DNA of 64,000 bases from Bacillota bacterium (GTDB lineage Bacteria; Bacillota; Clostridia; Lachnospirales; Lachnospiraceae). The translations under genes were made by a program, and so were the position numbers. Shown piece after piece: positions 25,938 through 35,474 of the stretch. The notes beneath the pieces are model-generated. The model searched no databases. It was given only the letters and a program-made list of their open reading frames with translations, and was not told the DNA's origin. Every line of letters begins with the position of its first letter. Position 1 is the first letter of the stretch. The stretch spans positions 22,112-86,111 of the forward strand of contig JAEYSV010000029.1 in the NCBI GenBank assembly GCA_023434365.1, given 5' to 3'.

Positions 25938-27914
25938 CTATCCCTCCTCGGTTGTAATTAGTACAGCCTGATATAAATCATTTACGGAAAGGGTAATCTC
26001 GCTATCCCCAAGGATCTCTACCATTTTATCTTCCATCAATAGGTAAATCTTTTTACTCTTAAAGTCTACAAAGTTCACTTTAATATCATCAATTTTTAAT
26101 GGTTGATAGAATGTAGTTCCATTAAATCCGGAATAATTAAGTAGCTGTAATAGATATTGATTCTTGCCACAACGATCTAAGAAAACTTCCACACAAGGCG
26201 GAGCATCTACCTTAATTGCATTATGACAATTTCCTTCTTTTAGTAACATATCAAGTAAGATAAACTTAAAATCCTCATAACCATGCTGGTAATACAAAGA
26301 ACCAATCATCCAAGGAAAATAAATTGCTTTCTCTTTCCTTACTGATATACTACTTTGTTCGGTTACCTGATGACCAAAACACCGCTCTGGCGGACCATAC
26401 GTACTCGAGGATACTAATGGCATATAGTTTAAATTATCACTCTCTGGCACCATATAATAGTAATCCATGTCCAGATAAACCCATTGCCGATTGATAAAGT
26501 GAGTGAACACTGATTTTGGTTCCGTTAATAGATACGAACTTCTCACATTCTCTAATTTTTTCGCTAGATTCAAATGAAATAACTTTTCAACTGCTCTATC
26601 TGATTGCATTAATGCCAAACCAGTACCTACAATAACTGCTTTGCTTTGTTCCAATGCTTCCACAGTTTCTGGTGATAAGTTATCAACAGCAGGCAAAATA
26701 ATGGTCCTATATAAATCTGCTTTTTTTATTATTTCAGCTTCTTCCTTACCATCGATGACATCAAATAATAAATGACTTTCTTTCAGTATTTTAAAGATAC
26801 CTTGATATTCTTTTCTCTGTTTTTCTGAAGAAGCATAAGCCCCCGGATGAACTAACAAAATCTTAGCAACCGATTGCATTTGATTAAAATACTGCTCGTG
26901 CTTTTTATGAAAATGAAATACTCTTTTTGTATATTCAAAGTTCTCTTTGTCAGGATAAGTCTCAAAATCTCCGATAATGCACCAGTCAAGATTACCTCCT
27001 GACGCCATATTACCATATAATCTTAATGCATTCAGATACTTTGACACTCCCATAAATCGATAAAAAATATCAACAGCATTTATTGCACAATTGCTTGATA
27101 CGGGATTATCAAAGGTTCCCCTGACGATTGACACATTGTTTTCACTTGTCATTGCGTTAATTGGGTATGGCCTGTCAACTGCAGAGTTCGATTCGTTTCT
27201 TACCAAATCCACCCCTTTGTGGTTGTAAGTACAAACTGCAATCTCAGGACTTAACGATTTTACTTTTTGATATATCTTTTCTAGTAGTTCATTAACTGTA
27301 TCACGTTTGAATTCCTGATATTTTCGAAACGAAGCATCCTTTATATCCTCTCTAGTCGGTAGCTCTAACCCACTATAGGTTAGAAAACGGGAACGGCAGT
27401 TGTCACATTGACAGATGCCTACGTAATTATTACTATAATCCCATGTCTGATATCCAAACATATTAAAAAACACACCATCGACAGGATATTTTGTAATTAC
27501 CTCCTCCAAAATAGCTAGGGAGCACTCCTGTTGATATTCACCATTCACACAAGTAGCCGCTGTATCATTGTAGAGAATTGGATTTCCTTCTATAGATTTG
27601 GTATACCATTGTGGGTACTCTTTTAAAAACTTTTCGTGAGTTTTACTAAAATCAAAGCGCGCTATGACTTTAATATTATTTTTATGACATTTATGAATAA
27701 GTTCTCCGAAAAAATCATCCTTCATATAAGGTGTAACCTGCTGATATTTTAAACTTGTTGGATAAAAAGAAGAGATTCCACCACATCCAACCATACATAC
27801 ATCCGCTTCAAATTCTTTCAAGTAGGCGATATATTTGTCGATATCCATTCCGGCATCTATATCTCTTAAATTATTCTGTATCATACGGTATTTCTTGGCA
27901 TTCCACCAGCTCAT
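25938..27914 (-). CDS. GHL6-type putative glycoside hydrolase, paralogue 2
   Basis: A 658-residue protein, the shortest of the four. N-terminal marks: MVGCGGISSFYP (41-52), VIARFDFSKT (83-92), EYPQWY (99-104), ATCVNGEYQQE (120-130), VDGVFFN (145-151) and CQCDNC (168-173), then SGLELP. The central trimerisation-like domain starts near AKILLVHPGAY (about 350) and includes AEIIKKADLYRTIILPAVDNLS. It begins with an ATGA overlap with the gene upstream (4 nt shared), and AGGAG lies inside that gene, so translation is coupled. It shares the WW-x-(K/Q) N terminus with paralogue 1, to which it seems closest. Function is inferred only from fold and context. Confidence 0.74.
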   Translation of the reverse strand: MSWWNAKKYRMIQNNLRDIDAGMDIDKYIAYLKEFEADVCMVGCGGISSFYPTSLKYQQVTPYMKDDFFGELIHKCHKNNIKVIARFDFSKTHEKFLKEYPQWYTKSIEGNPILYNDTAATCVNGEYQQECSLAILEEVITKYPVDGVFFNMFGYQTWDYSNNYVGICQCDNCRSRFLTYSGLELPTREDIKDASFRKYQEFKRDTVNELLEKIYQKVKSLSPEIAVCTYNHKGVDLVRNESNSAVDRPYPINAMTSENNVSIVRGTFDNPVSSNCAINAVDIFYRFMGVSKYLNALRLYGNMASGGNLDWCIIGDFETYPDKENFEYTKRVFHFHKKHEQYFNQMQSVAKILLVHPGAYASSEKQRKEYQGIFKILKESHLLFDVIDGKEEAEIIKKADLYRTIILPAVDNLSPETVEALEQSKAVIVGTGLALMQSDRAVEKLFHLNLAKKLENVRSSYLLTEPKSVFTHFINRQWVYLDMDYYYMVPESDNLNYMPLVSSSTYGPPERCFGHQVTEQSSISVRKEKAIYFPWMIGSLYYQHGYEDFKFILLDMLLKEGNCHNAIKVDAPPCVEVFLDRCGKNQYLLQLLNYSGFNGTTFYQPLKIDDIKVNFVDFKSKKIYLLMEDKMVEILGDSEITLSVNDLYQAVLITTEEG

Positions 27915-29971
27915 CTTAAATCTCTCCTCTCGAGCTCAATCAATATCATATCCCATACATTCAATTGTTTTAAATGAATCGTAATCCATTGATTGTCTTT
28001 TTCCCAAGTCAATTCCTGGTTATCAAGAACTGAAATAACATTACTAACTTTACTTTCTTTTCCTATAAAATATTTGAAACTTATATTTTGACAACTTATA
28101 TTTTGATTTAATGGTCTCTCACCAATTCCATTCACCAAATGAATCATTCGATTTGCTTTGTTACGGTAAGCGTAAACATATACATCGTCTGGTAGTTCTG
28201 AAAAATCAGCTTTTTCCTTCTCACCTACCATAAACTTGATACAATTGTTAAGCAATTCTCTGTGATCTTTTAAACGATACGTATTATTTAATATTGATAG
28301 TTCAAAGAATATCCCCATTACGCGTCCATTTCCCATCTCCCTCACAGTAATCAGCGGGATGTCTGTCTGCGATACTATAATACTTGCTCGTTCTGGGGGA
28401 GCGCCAACCGCATCCGGCGGTGCAAATGGTGGAATATAACTCATTAACATATCAGTATTCTGACATCGTTTGGTAGCTAGAATATTCCCTTTGACCGGAA
28501 TATATTTTGTCTCGGATAATCCTTGTATCATTTTGTTGTCTGTAGTTTCCATGATTCCATAAGCAGCAACCACATCTACAAGTTCTGTCGCTTGATCCTG
28601 AATCCCTAACAGACTCGATATTTTAGTTAATTCCTTTCGATTTGTCTTTTCAATAATAAGATTTCCACCCTGTAAGACGTATTCCTCAAGCATCTTAAGA
28701 AGCTTATCATCAAAGATCAAATCATTTGGTAATAACACAACAGGATACAATAGTAATTCATTACTACTTAAGTCCAGCGGATCTTTTACATCATACTGAA
28801 TTCCTTTTGTCATCATACCATCAATCAGACCACGTTCAGATTCTGAAGAACTAAGTAACAACAACACTTCTGCCTCTAGCTTAGCTTCCTCCATATAATC
28901 AGAAACTATCTTCACCTTTTGATTTACCTTTTTGACAACATCAAGAATACGCTTATCCTGAATGGTGTCCTGATAACCGGTAAGTGAGTGCCATAACTGA
29001 CCCCCTGCAGCAGGAATCTGACTCATCCAGAATTCATATTCCGCAACCGGTAACCCGGTATGACGCCAATCCATTCCTGGACATGAGTGAATAATACCAC
29101 AAGGTTTTGGCCTGTTATCAATTCGCTGACCCAGCTTCATATTAATTGTCGGTTTCCATTTGGCCGGCAATTTATTTTTTCCAAGTGATAGAATATCCTG
29201 TGCTTCGGTACAGATTAAGTCGGCCGTTTCAAATCTGTCTGGCAATCTCTCAATAAATTGATCCTTCGAGATTCGATGAGAATCATAATATAAAATCACA
29301 GGAATTTCTTCCTTAACGCTCTTCACTTCCTGGTACAGGATACTCATATTGTCTTTCAAACATCGACTTCTCCAGCTTATATCAAAGTCCTTTGCATTTT
29401 GAGGTAGTTCTTCATGATACAAGCGTTGGTATTTATCCTGACATTTTTCACAGAAACAAGTTTCCATATGAGGTGCATTAAAGAATACTCCATCAATATC
29501 ATAGTTTAGAAGGACTTCCCTTAACACTTTGGTAGCAACTTCCTCATTACGATACCCACCATTGATACATGTAGAAACCAACAAGGACCAGTTCCCCATT
29601 CGCTCTTTCCCATAGATTACTGGTTTACCATGTATATCTTTCACAAACCACTCAGGATGCGTTAGGTAAGTGTAGTCCTCAGTTTTACTAAAATCAAATC
29701 TTGCAATTACCTGAATTCCTTTAATGTGACAACAATCGATTAATTCTTTCAGCAGATCACGATTCGCAGGTAAATATTCATTGATGTGATGATAATTTAC
29801 TTTACTAGGATACCAGGCGTAGATTCCACCTACATTGATGATTACTGCATTGGCATTGGAGTCTTCAAGATCGGTTGCAATTTTTTCTGGAATCATTCCC
29901 CCAGTATCCTTAGTTTGAAGATTGTATTGAATCATTCTCAATGGTTGCTTCCACCATATGGTACTTTGCAT
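27911..29971 (-). CDS. GHL6-type putative glycoside hydrolase, paralogue 1
   Basis: A 686-residue cytoplasmic protein, first of the four after the ABC permeases. N-terminal barrel: INVGGIYAWYPS (45-56), VIARFDFSKT (88-97), HPEWF (105-109), STCINGGY (133-140), IDGVFFN (159-165) and CFCEKC (172-177), followed by HEELP. Middle trimerisation-like domain: EVLLLLSSSESERGL (about 365) and PVVLLPNDLIFDDKLLKMLEEYVLQGGNLIIEK. The C terminus is beta-rich and includes MIHLVNGIG, as in GH42-like enzymes. GGGAG lies 9 nt before the ATG; the permease gene ends 14 nt upstream, so the import and hydrolysis genes form one transcript. Probably acts on the ABC importer's substrate after uptake. Confidence 0.75.
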   Translation of the reverse strand: MQSTIWWKQPLRMIQYNLQTKDTGGMIPEKIATDLEDSNANAVIINVGGIYAWYPSKVNYHHINEYLPANRDLLKELIDCCHIKGIQVIARFDFSKTEDYTYLTHPEWFVKDIHGKPVIYGKERMGNWSLLVSTCINGGYRNEEVATKVLREVLLNYDIDGVFFNAPHMETCFCEKCQDKYQRLYHEELPQNAKDFDISWRSRCLKDNMSILYQEVKSVKEEIPVILYYDSHRISKDQFIERLPDRFETADLICTEAQDILSLGKNKLPAKWKPTINMKLGQRIDNRPKPCGIIHSCPGMDWRHTGLPVAEYEFWMSQIPAAGGQLWHSLTGYQDTIQDKRILDVVKKVNQKVKIVSDYMEEAKLEAEVLLLLSSSESERGLIDGMMTKGIQYDVKDPLDLSSNELLLYPVVLLPNDLIFDDKLLKMLEEYVLQGGNLIIEKTNRKELTKISSLLGIQDQATELVDVVAAYGIMETTDNKMIQGLSETKYIPVKGNILATKRCQNTDMLMSYIPPFAPPDAVGAPPERASIIVSQTDIPLITVREMGNGRVMGIFFELSILNNTYRLKDHRELLNNCIKFMVGEKEKADFSELPDDVYVYAYRNKANRMIHLVNGIGERPLNQNISCQNISFKYFIGKESKVSNVISVLDNQELTWEKDNQWITIHLKQLNVWDMILIELERRDLR

Positions 29972-29985
29972 AAATTTTTACTCCC

Positions 29986-30813
29986 TTATTGTTTTATTCC
30001 GCTTAAAGCAACGCTCTGTACAATATATTTTTGTAAGAACAAGAACATAATACTTAATGGAATAGCACTGACTACAGCAACTGCCATTCTAGGACCATAG
30101 TATATTGCATCTTGTTGCGAGTTAAATATTGAAACACCTACAGAGATTAACTGCTTATTGGAGCTGCGAAGTATAACTAGAGGCCATAGATAACTGTTCC
30201 AGTTACCTAGTACTTGCAAAATTGATAAAGTTGCTATTAAAGGCTTTGAAAGTGGCATAATGATCTTAAAGAAGATACGCCATTCACTTGCTCCATCAAT
30301 GTAAGCAGATTCTCTTAAAGAATCCGGAATAGCTTCTATGTTTTGTTTTGCAAAAAAGATACCATATACGTAAGCAAAACCACCAAATAATAATGGAAAA
30401 TAAGTATCAATCATTCCCCATTTACTGTATTGAATATAAAGAGGTACCATTCTTGATTCAAAAGGAATCATCATTACCGCCAACATAAAGATAAACCAGA
30501 ACTTTTTACCAACGAAGTTACCTTTAGCAAAAGCATAACCACACATAAGTGAGAAAAACACAGCAATAGAGGTATGTACTACCGTTACAAACAGCGTATT
30601 CATGTAGTATCTCACTAATGGAATCGTCGTAAATGCTACTTCGTAGTTAAAAAACGAAAATTGGTGAGGAATCAAATTAAACTCTGGTAAAGTATTTAAA
30701 GCCTTTCTATCAAAGGAAAGAGAGATTGACCACACTAAAGGAATTAACATCACTGCCAGAATTGCTAACAATATCACGATTACAATTATTCTTCGTATTT
30801 TTTTTGCTTTCAT
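29986..30813 (-). CDS. Carbohydrate ABC transporter permease (MalG type)
   Basis: A 275-residue inner-membrane permease with six predicted transmembrane segments. The EAA loop, ESAYIDGASEWRIFFKIIMPLSKP (about residues 187-210), is the contact for an ATPase. GGAG lies 8 nt before the ATG. It follows the other permease after 17 nt. No ATPase gene is in the cluster, as is common for CUT1 sugar importers in Firmicutes, which share a general MsmK/UgpC-like ATPase. It pairs with the gene at 30831 and the binding protein at 31858. Confidence 0.9.
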   Translation of the reverse strand: MKAKKIRRIIVIVILLAILAVMLIPLVWSISLSFDRKALNTLPEFNLIPHQFSFFNYEVAFTTIPLVRYYMNTLFVTVVHTSIAVFFSLMCGYAFAKGNFVGKKFWFIFMLAVMMIPFESRMVPLYIQYSKWGMIDTYFPLLFGGFAYVYGIFFAKQNIEAIPDSLRESAYIDGASEWRIFFKIIMPLSKPLIATLSILQVLGNWNSYLWPLVILRSSNKQLISVGVSIFNSQQDAIYYGPRMAVAVVSAIPLSIMFLFLQKYIVQSVALSGIKQ

Positions 30814-30830
30814 GCTTTCATCTCCATATT

Positions 30831-31748
30831 CTACTTCTTTTTAAAGAACCCTGTTGCTTTTAGGTTTATCATAGTTATTGCAAAAGTTAAGGTAAATAAA
30901 ATCATTGCTCCTGCAGAAGCAATACCATATTGAGGTGTCTCAAAGCTAAACTGATAGATATACATTAAAATAGTTTGCAATGTTCCTCCTGGTCTACCTG
31001 ATGATGTATTACCACTAATGATAAAAAGGTCCGTGAATCTTGCTAATCCATTAATAATTGAAGTAATAAATAGGAATGAAAAACATGATTTCATCTGAGG
31101 AATCGTAATATACCACCATTGCTTGAATCCATTGGCTCCATCCACTTCTGCTGCTTCATATATTTCGGATGAAATCGACTGTAAACTTGCCAGGTTAATT
31201 AACATCGAATACCCTAAACTTCCCCATACACCAAGGAATGTTGCTCCCATTTTGGAAAAGTTGGAGTCCGATAACCAACCAATATTAATCTCTCTTCCAG
31301 TGATAAATGATAACGCATCATTTAATATTCCACCGTTTGATTTTAAAACAACCTGAAAAATCAATACTACACTGACTCCGGTAATAATATTTGGAAAATA
31401 ATATCCTACACGGAAGAAACTTTGCCACTTGCTCTTTCCTACATTATTGATTAATGATGCAATAATAAATCCAAGAGGAATGGTTACCAAGCCCATAAAA
31501 GCTAACATAAATGTATTGCCAATGGATCCTATAAACGAAGAGTTATTCATTATTTTTTGATAATTTTGTAACCCTACAAATTTATCTTCTCCAAAGCCAA
31601 GTACCTGTATATCACTAAAACTATACTTAACCGTTGTAAGCATAGGTACATATGTTAATAATATTAATGTCAAAATACTTACAATAATGAATGAATACCA
31701 TACCATTTGCTTTTTCAAACGTAATTTCAATGTTTGCCTACTATTCAT
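30831..31748 (-). CDS. Carbohydrate ABC transporter permease (MalF type)
   Basis: A 305-residue permease with six transmembrane helices and the EAA motif YEAAEVDGANGFKQWWYITIPQ near residue 210. The ATG at 31748 has AAGGAG 8 nt upstream; an in-frame upstream extension of 35 codons would run through an intercistronic hairpin and is rejected. It belongs to the CUT1 family, which imports di- and oligosaccharides and glycosides. It is the heterodimer partner of the MalG-type permease that follows. Confidence 0.9.
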   Translation of the reverse strand: MNSRQTLKLRLKKQMVWYSFIIVSILTLILLTYVPMLTTVKYSFSDIQVLGFGEDKFVGLQNYQKIMNNSSFIGSIGNTFMLAFMGLVTIPLGFIIASLINNVGKSKWQSFFRVGYYFPNIITGVSVVLIFQVVLKSNGGILNDALSFITGREINIGWLSDSNFSKMGATFLGVWGSLGYSMLINLASLQSISSEIYEAAEVDGANGFKQWWYITIPQMKSCFSFLFITSIINGLARFTDLFIISGNTSSGRPGGTLQTILMYIYQFSFETPQYGIASAGAMILFTLTFAITMINLKATGFFKKK

Positions 31749-31812
31749 ATGACTAACTCCTTTTACTGGTAATGCGTTATATAACTTATGGACATTACTC
31801 TCTTTTCGTAAT

Positions 31813-31843
31813 ATAGAGGGTACAGAAATTCCGCACCCTCTAT
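31813..31843 (-). promoter_or_regulatory. Intercistronic hairpin after the binding protein gene
   Basis: ATAGAGGGT (31813-31821) pairs with ACCCTCTAT (31835-31843), loop 13 nt, located between the binding-protein stop and the permease RBS. A stem here without a long U-tract typically stabilises the 5' message and allows excess of binding protein over permease. Confidence 0.6.
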
Positions 31844-31857
31844 TTTGTATCATGAGA

Positions 31858-33300
31858 TTATTTTAATGAACTCTGAAAATCAGCCAAGTTTTTCTCAACT
31901 AGTTCTATCGCTTGTTTTGCATCCATATTGCCGATAAACATTTCGTTTAATACCGTTGTTAAATCGTTAGCAAAAGTACCAAAGTTACTACTATCATAAC
32001 AATCATTAGAAGATGCACTGAACTCTAGTGGACTTGTACCAACTACATAAGAGATTGCACTGGAATAATCAGCAGGTATAACATCTTTAAGTTTGTCTGC
32101 AGCTTTCTTGTTAGCAGGTATACTATATGTATCAAGTATCCACTGTTGTACCACTTCATCAGTAACCATGAATTTCATGAATTCCCATGCCAAATCTTTC
32201 TGTTTACTTGAATTACTGATTGACATATTCCAGTCACCCATATGGCTAGAAGTAATTCCATCATGTACTCCACCAGCAATCTTAGGTAATGCTGCTAACA
32301 TGAATCTATCTTCTAAACCTGCAGCTTTAATTGTATTATATGCACCATATGCATCTTCAACAATTAACATTGCCAACTCATTATTTTCTGTGTAAGCATT
32401 GGTTAAATCTAAACCTTCCATATAATCAGGACTTGCATATTTGGAAAGCTCTGTTAAGTAATCAAGAACTTTTGGAGTTACTTCGTTATTAAAGTTTACC
32501 TTTGTTTTTCCTAAGGTATCGCCCCACTCATTGATTACGTTATTGAACGCTCTTGATGCCCAGATATAGTTTTTATTAGCACTTCCTGCTGCAATCATGC
32601 TCATTCCGTATGTCTTATTTCCAGTTACAGGATCTGTTCCTGTTGTAGCTTTTGCAGCATCGAGTAAATCCTGCATTGTCCAGTTTTCAAAATCTGGAAC
32701 ATCTAGTCCATAGTTTTTAAAGATTTCCTTATCTACTACAACAAGTACAGGGTTAACTGTAACTGTTAAACCATAAGGTACATAATCTTTAAGAGGTGCA
32801 ATATCTGCATTTTTTCTCATTGCCATCATACCAACGGAATCCTTTACAAAGGAATCTTTTTCAAGGTATGGTGTAAGTGGTTCACTAATTGGAATAATTG
32901 ATGCACCATGTAAAAGAACGTCAACCTCTCCGGATAATGCAGCGGTTTGAACTGCTGCTTTCCAGTTATCCCATGGGATTGTTTCAATGTCTAATTTTAC
33001 ATTAGGATATAACTCATTCCATCTTTCGATAACAACATTGTATCCTGGTTTCGAAACACCAGTTACGATATCTTTGCTGCCTGTCTCAGTTACTGAAGTG
33101 AATAAACCTGGTCCATACAGTTTTAATGTTGCAGATACATCACTAATTACCTCACTGGAGCCTGCTGGCTTTTCACTACTGGTTCCTTGACTTTCTTTTG
33201 GTTTTTCCCCATTGTTAGCAGAATTACTACATCCTGCCATAAGCGAAATTGAAAGTGTTGCGACTAATAATAAACCTATCATTTTCTTAAATACTTTCAT
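31858..33300 (-). CDS. Carbohydrate ABC transporter substrate-binding lipoprotein
   Basis: A 480-residue extracytoplasmic solute-binding protein (SBP_bac_1 type). The signal peptide ends in the lipobox LMAGC (Cys24), giving a lipid-anchored protein with a Ser/Lys-rich linker, then two lobes; GVSKPGYNVVIERWNELYPNVKLDIETIPWDNW is typical of lobe 1. AGGAGG lies 5-6 nt before the ATG. It is first of the long cluster, after a promoter with a weak -35 and downstream of cdaR's terminator. Ligand unknown; the neighbouring sugar-acid enzymes suggest a glycoside or acidic sugar. Confidence 0.9.
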   Translation of the reverse strand: MKVFKKMIGLLLVATLSISLMAGCSNSANNGEKPKESQGTSSEKPAGSSEVISDVSATLKLYGPGLFTSVTETGSKDIVTGVSKPGYNVVIERWNELYPNVKLDIETIPWDNWKAAVQTAALSGEVDVLLHGASIIPISEPLTPYLEKDSFVKDSVGMMAMRKNADIAPLKDYVPYGLTVTVNPVLVVVDKEIFKNYGLDVPDFENWTMQDLLDAAKATTGTDPVTGNKTYGMSMIAAGSANKNYIWASRAFNNVINEWGDTLGKTKVNFNNEVTPKVLDYLTELSKYASPDYMEGLDLTNAYTENNELAMLIVEDAYGAYNTIKAAGLEDRFMLAALPKIAGGVHDGITSSHMGDWNMSISNSSKQKDLAWEFMKFMVTDEVVQQWILDTYSIPANKKAADKLKDVIPADYSSAISYVVGTSPLEFSASSNDCYDSSNFGTFANDLTTVLNEMFIGNMDAKQAIELVEKNLADFQSSLK

Positions 33301-33344
33301 TTCTTACCTCCTATAAAATAACTTATTGTTAAGTTTGTAATCAC

Positions 33345-33373
33345 ATTATACTAATATATTCTCTTATAAAACA
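33345..33373 (-). promoter_or_regulatory. Probable activator-dependent promoter of the glycerate-linked cluster
   Basis: Minus strand TATAAT (33350-33345) is perfect, but the hexamer 17 nt upstream is TGTTTT, a poor -35. This combination suits activation by CdaR, whose gene is directly upstream. It drives about 17 kb of same-strand genes with no clear terminator inside. Confidence 0.55.
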
Positions 33374-33390
33374 TGTTTCGGCAAACAAAG

Positions 33391-33433
33391 AAATCCAGAA
33401 TTTTTGTGTCGATGATACAAAAATTCTGGATTC
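33391..33433 (-). terminator. Terminator of cdaR
   Basis: AATCCAGAATTTTTGT (33392-33407) pairs perfectly over 16 bp with ACAAAAATTCTGGATT (33417-33432), loop 9 nt, with T-rich sequence after it on the minus strand (TTTCTTTGTTT). It lies 5 nt after the cdaR stop and separates cdaR from the operon it adjoins. Confidence 0.85.
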
Positions 33434-33437
33434 ATCT

Positions 33438-34586
33438 TTAATGCACTTGATAAATGTGTTCTTTTCGCAACAAATAGTAATAGAGATTATTCACAAACTC
33501 TCTATCATTATTGTTTCCGAGAGGATCTACACTCAGTAAGTCTCTTATTTTATCTAAACGATATACTAACGTATTTTTATGTAGATGTAATTGCTTACTC
33601 GCTACATTCAAATTGTAGTTTGAATTAATTAAAGCACCAATGATTTCTTTAAAGTTCTCACTAAGCTTAGTTCCAAACCCTTTTTCTATTACCGAATATA
33701 CTACCTCAAGTTCGGTTAACGGAAGAACTGACAAGAAATACTGGTTTACATAATCATTAAAATAAACACTTCCATCCGTACTTATATTTTTCTTTAGCCA
33801 CATACAATGTCCAAATCCCATACGATAATATAAAAAGTTATTCTGTATGGTTCCAATATAAACGGTATATTGAAATCCCGCACTTCGTAAGTAACGTAGA
33901 ATCTCACTTATTGCTTCTCCTATCAAATACTTTTGATTCTTCATTAATTCTTGTAGTGGATAATCAAGTGCTTTATATAGAAGAATATCTCCTTCACGTG
34001 TGATTCCAATCAAATCTTGAGAAGAATATCCTCTTCCACCTCGAAAAGCATCAATCAGATTCTCATTGGAACCTAATGCATTACCAATATGAAACAAAAT
34101 AGGGATACGATTAACATCATCTCTTAATTGTAATTGTGTAATATAGCGATCTAAGTCTTCAATTCTCAAATCGTCACCATAAAGGATTAAATTTAACATC
34201 TGATCTTTGAGGTTATGACGCTTCATCTTTTCATACTTAAATAACTCATATTCAAGCATTACTTCAACTGCCATCCTAACTGTTAAAGCAATTGATTTAA
34301 CCTCACCAGGTTCACCCGTGATGCCTACAACTCCTTCTTTACGCTTTTTATAGTAGATCGCCATATTAACACCCTTTTTTACACCAAACTGTGTGCTCTC
34401 ATTTTCTACTATAATCGTTTCTGCGTCACCTCGAATAATTTGTAGTGCTACTTCATGAAAAGTTCCTACCCTTGAAGGATTCTTACTTGCAATGATAATA
34501 CCATTCTCATCCATAATGTTGATGTTATAATCTGTACATTCTGACAAACGTTCAATCAGTTTTTTTGCTAATAATGCGTCAATCAT
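33438..34586 (-). CDS. cdaR: CdaR-type sugar-diacid-responsive activator
   Basis: A 382-residue transcription factor. The N-terminal half is a sugar-diacid recognition domain (PF05651 type): KKLIERLSECTDYNINIMDENGIIIASK and VVGITGEPGEVKSIALTVRMAVE. The C terminus has the PucR-type HTH, NSNYNLNVASKQLHLHKNTLVYRLDKI. In E. coli CdaR activates glucarate, galactarate and glycerate genes. AGGAG is 5 nt before the ATG. It adjoins, on the same strand, a cluster ending in GarR and glycerate 2-kinase, which matches the usual CdaR regulon. It is therefore the likely activator of that cluster, with glycerate or a sugar acid as inducer. Confidence 0.88.
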   Translation of the reverse strand: MIDALLAKKLIERLSECTDYNINIMDENGIIIASKNPSRVGTFHEVALQIIRGDAETIIVENESTQFGVKKGVNMAIYYKKRKEGVVGITGEPGEVKSIALTVRMAVEVMLEYELFKYEKMKRHNLKDQMLNLILYGDDLRIEDLDRYITQLQLRDDVNRIPILFHIGNALGSNENLIDAFRGGRGYSSQDLIGITREGDILLYKALDYPLQELMKNQKYLIGEAISEILRYLRSAGFQYTVYIGTIQNNFLYYRMGFGHCMWLKKNISTDGSVYFNDYVNQYFLSVLPLTELEVVYSVIEKGFGTKLSENFKEIIGALINSNYNLNVASKQLHLHKNTLVYRLDKIRDLLSVDPLGNNNDREFVNNLYYYLLRKEHIYQVH

Positions 34587-34733
34587 GTCTACTCCTAACT
34601 AGTGTGCTGAGTTATTAGTTTCTGTCATTTAGTATACAATATCATAATCGGCATAAAACAACAATCTCTTCAGCATTACTAATTCATCAAAACAATAATC
34701 CTATTCACATTATTAAGCAACAAAGCAACAATC

Positions 34734-35474
34734 CTATTCAGAGCTAAACGTCATACTACTTAAGAACCCTTGCAATCTTTCATTTTGTGGATTATTAAAT
34801 ACTTGGTTGGGTGTTCCCTCTTCTGCTATCACTCCTTCATGTAAAAAAATAACTCGATCAGATACTTCTTTTGCAAAGGCCATTTCGTGGGTAACAACAA
34901 TCATGGTTATCCCTTCTTGTGCAAGCTGTTTCATAACACTAAGCACTTCAATTACCAATTCAGGGTCCAGTGCTGATGTCGGCTCATCAAACAAAACCAA
35001 ATCCGGTTGCATCGCAAGTGCTCTGGCAATAGCCACACGCTGTAATTGTCCACCTGACATGGTATCTGGATAGACATGCGCCTTATCTGCTAGACCAACT
35101 TTATCAAGATGCTCCATTGCTATCTTCTTAGCAACTTCTTTCTCTACTTTATTTACGATAACTGGCCCCCTCATTACATTGTCCAAAACTGTCATATTTA
35201 AAAAAAGGTTAAAATTCTGAAAGACCATACCGACATGTTTTCGCAGATTAATAAAAGAAGACGCCTTATTCTCAATGACTTGGTCTTTAAACACTATCGT
35301 TCCTTTATCCTTCTTATCAAGAAAATTCAAGCATCTTAAAAAAGTACTCTTTCCCGATCCACTCGAGCCGATGATGCTAACTACTTCACCTTGTTCAATA
35401 GAAAAATCAATACCTTTTAAAACCTCAACCTTATTAAACTTTTTATATAAATTCCTCGTCTCTAAAACTTTCAC
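34734..35474 (-). CDS. Polar amino acid ABC transporter ATPase
   Basis: A 246-residue GlnQ/TcyC-type ATPase. Walker A GSSGSGKST (36-44), Q-loop VGMVFQNFNLF, signature SGGQLQRVAIA, Walker B DLVLFDEPTSALD and the switch histidine in VTHEMAFA are all intact. The GTG start overlaps the permease stop by 4 nt (GTGA), with AAGG upstream, so translation is coupled. Third gene of a permease-ATPase-binding protein operon. Confidence 0.93.
   Translation of the reverse strand: MKVLETRNLYKKFNKVEVLKGIDFSIEQGEVVSIIGSSGSGKSTFLRCLNFLDKKDKGTIVFKDQVIENKASSFINLRKHVGMVFQNFNLFLNMTVLDNVMRGPVIVNKVEKEVAKKIAMEHLDKVGLADKAHVYPDTMSGGQLQRVAIARALAMQPDLVLFDEPTSALDPELVIEVLSVMKQLAQEGITMIVVTHEMAFAKEVSDRVIFLHEGVIAEEGTPNQVFNNPQNERLQGFLSSMTFSSE

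Noticed and set aside
31749..31853. 35-codon N-terminal extension of the MalF-type permease
   Set aside because: It spans the intercistronic hairpin and has no RBS; the ATG at 31748 has AAGGAG.
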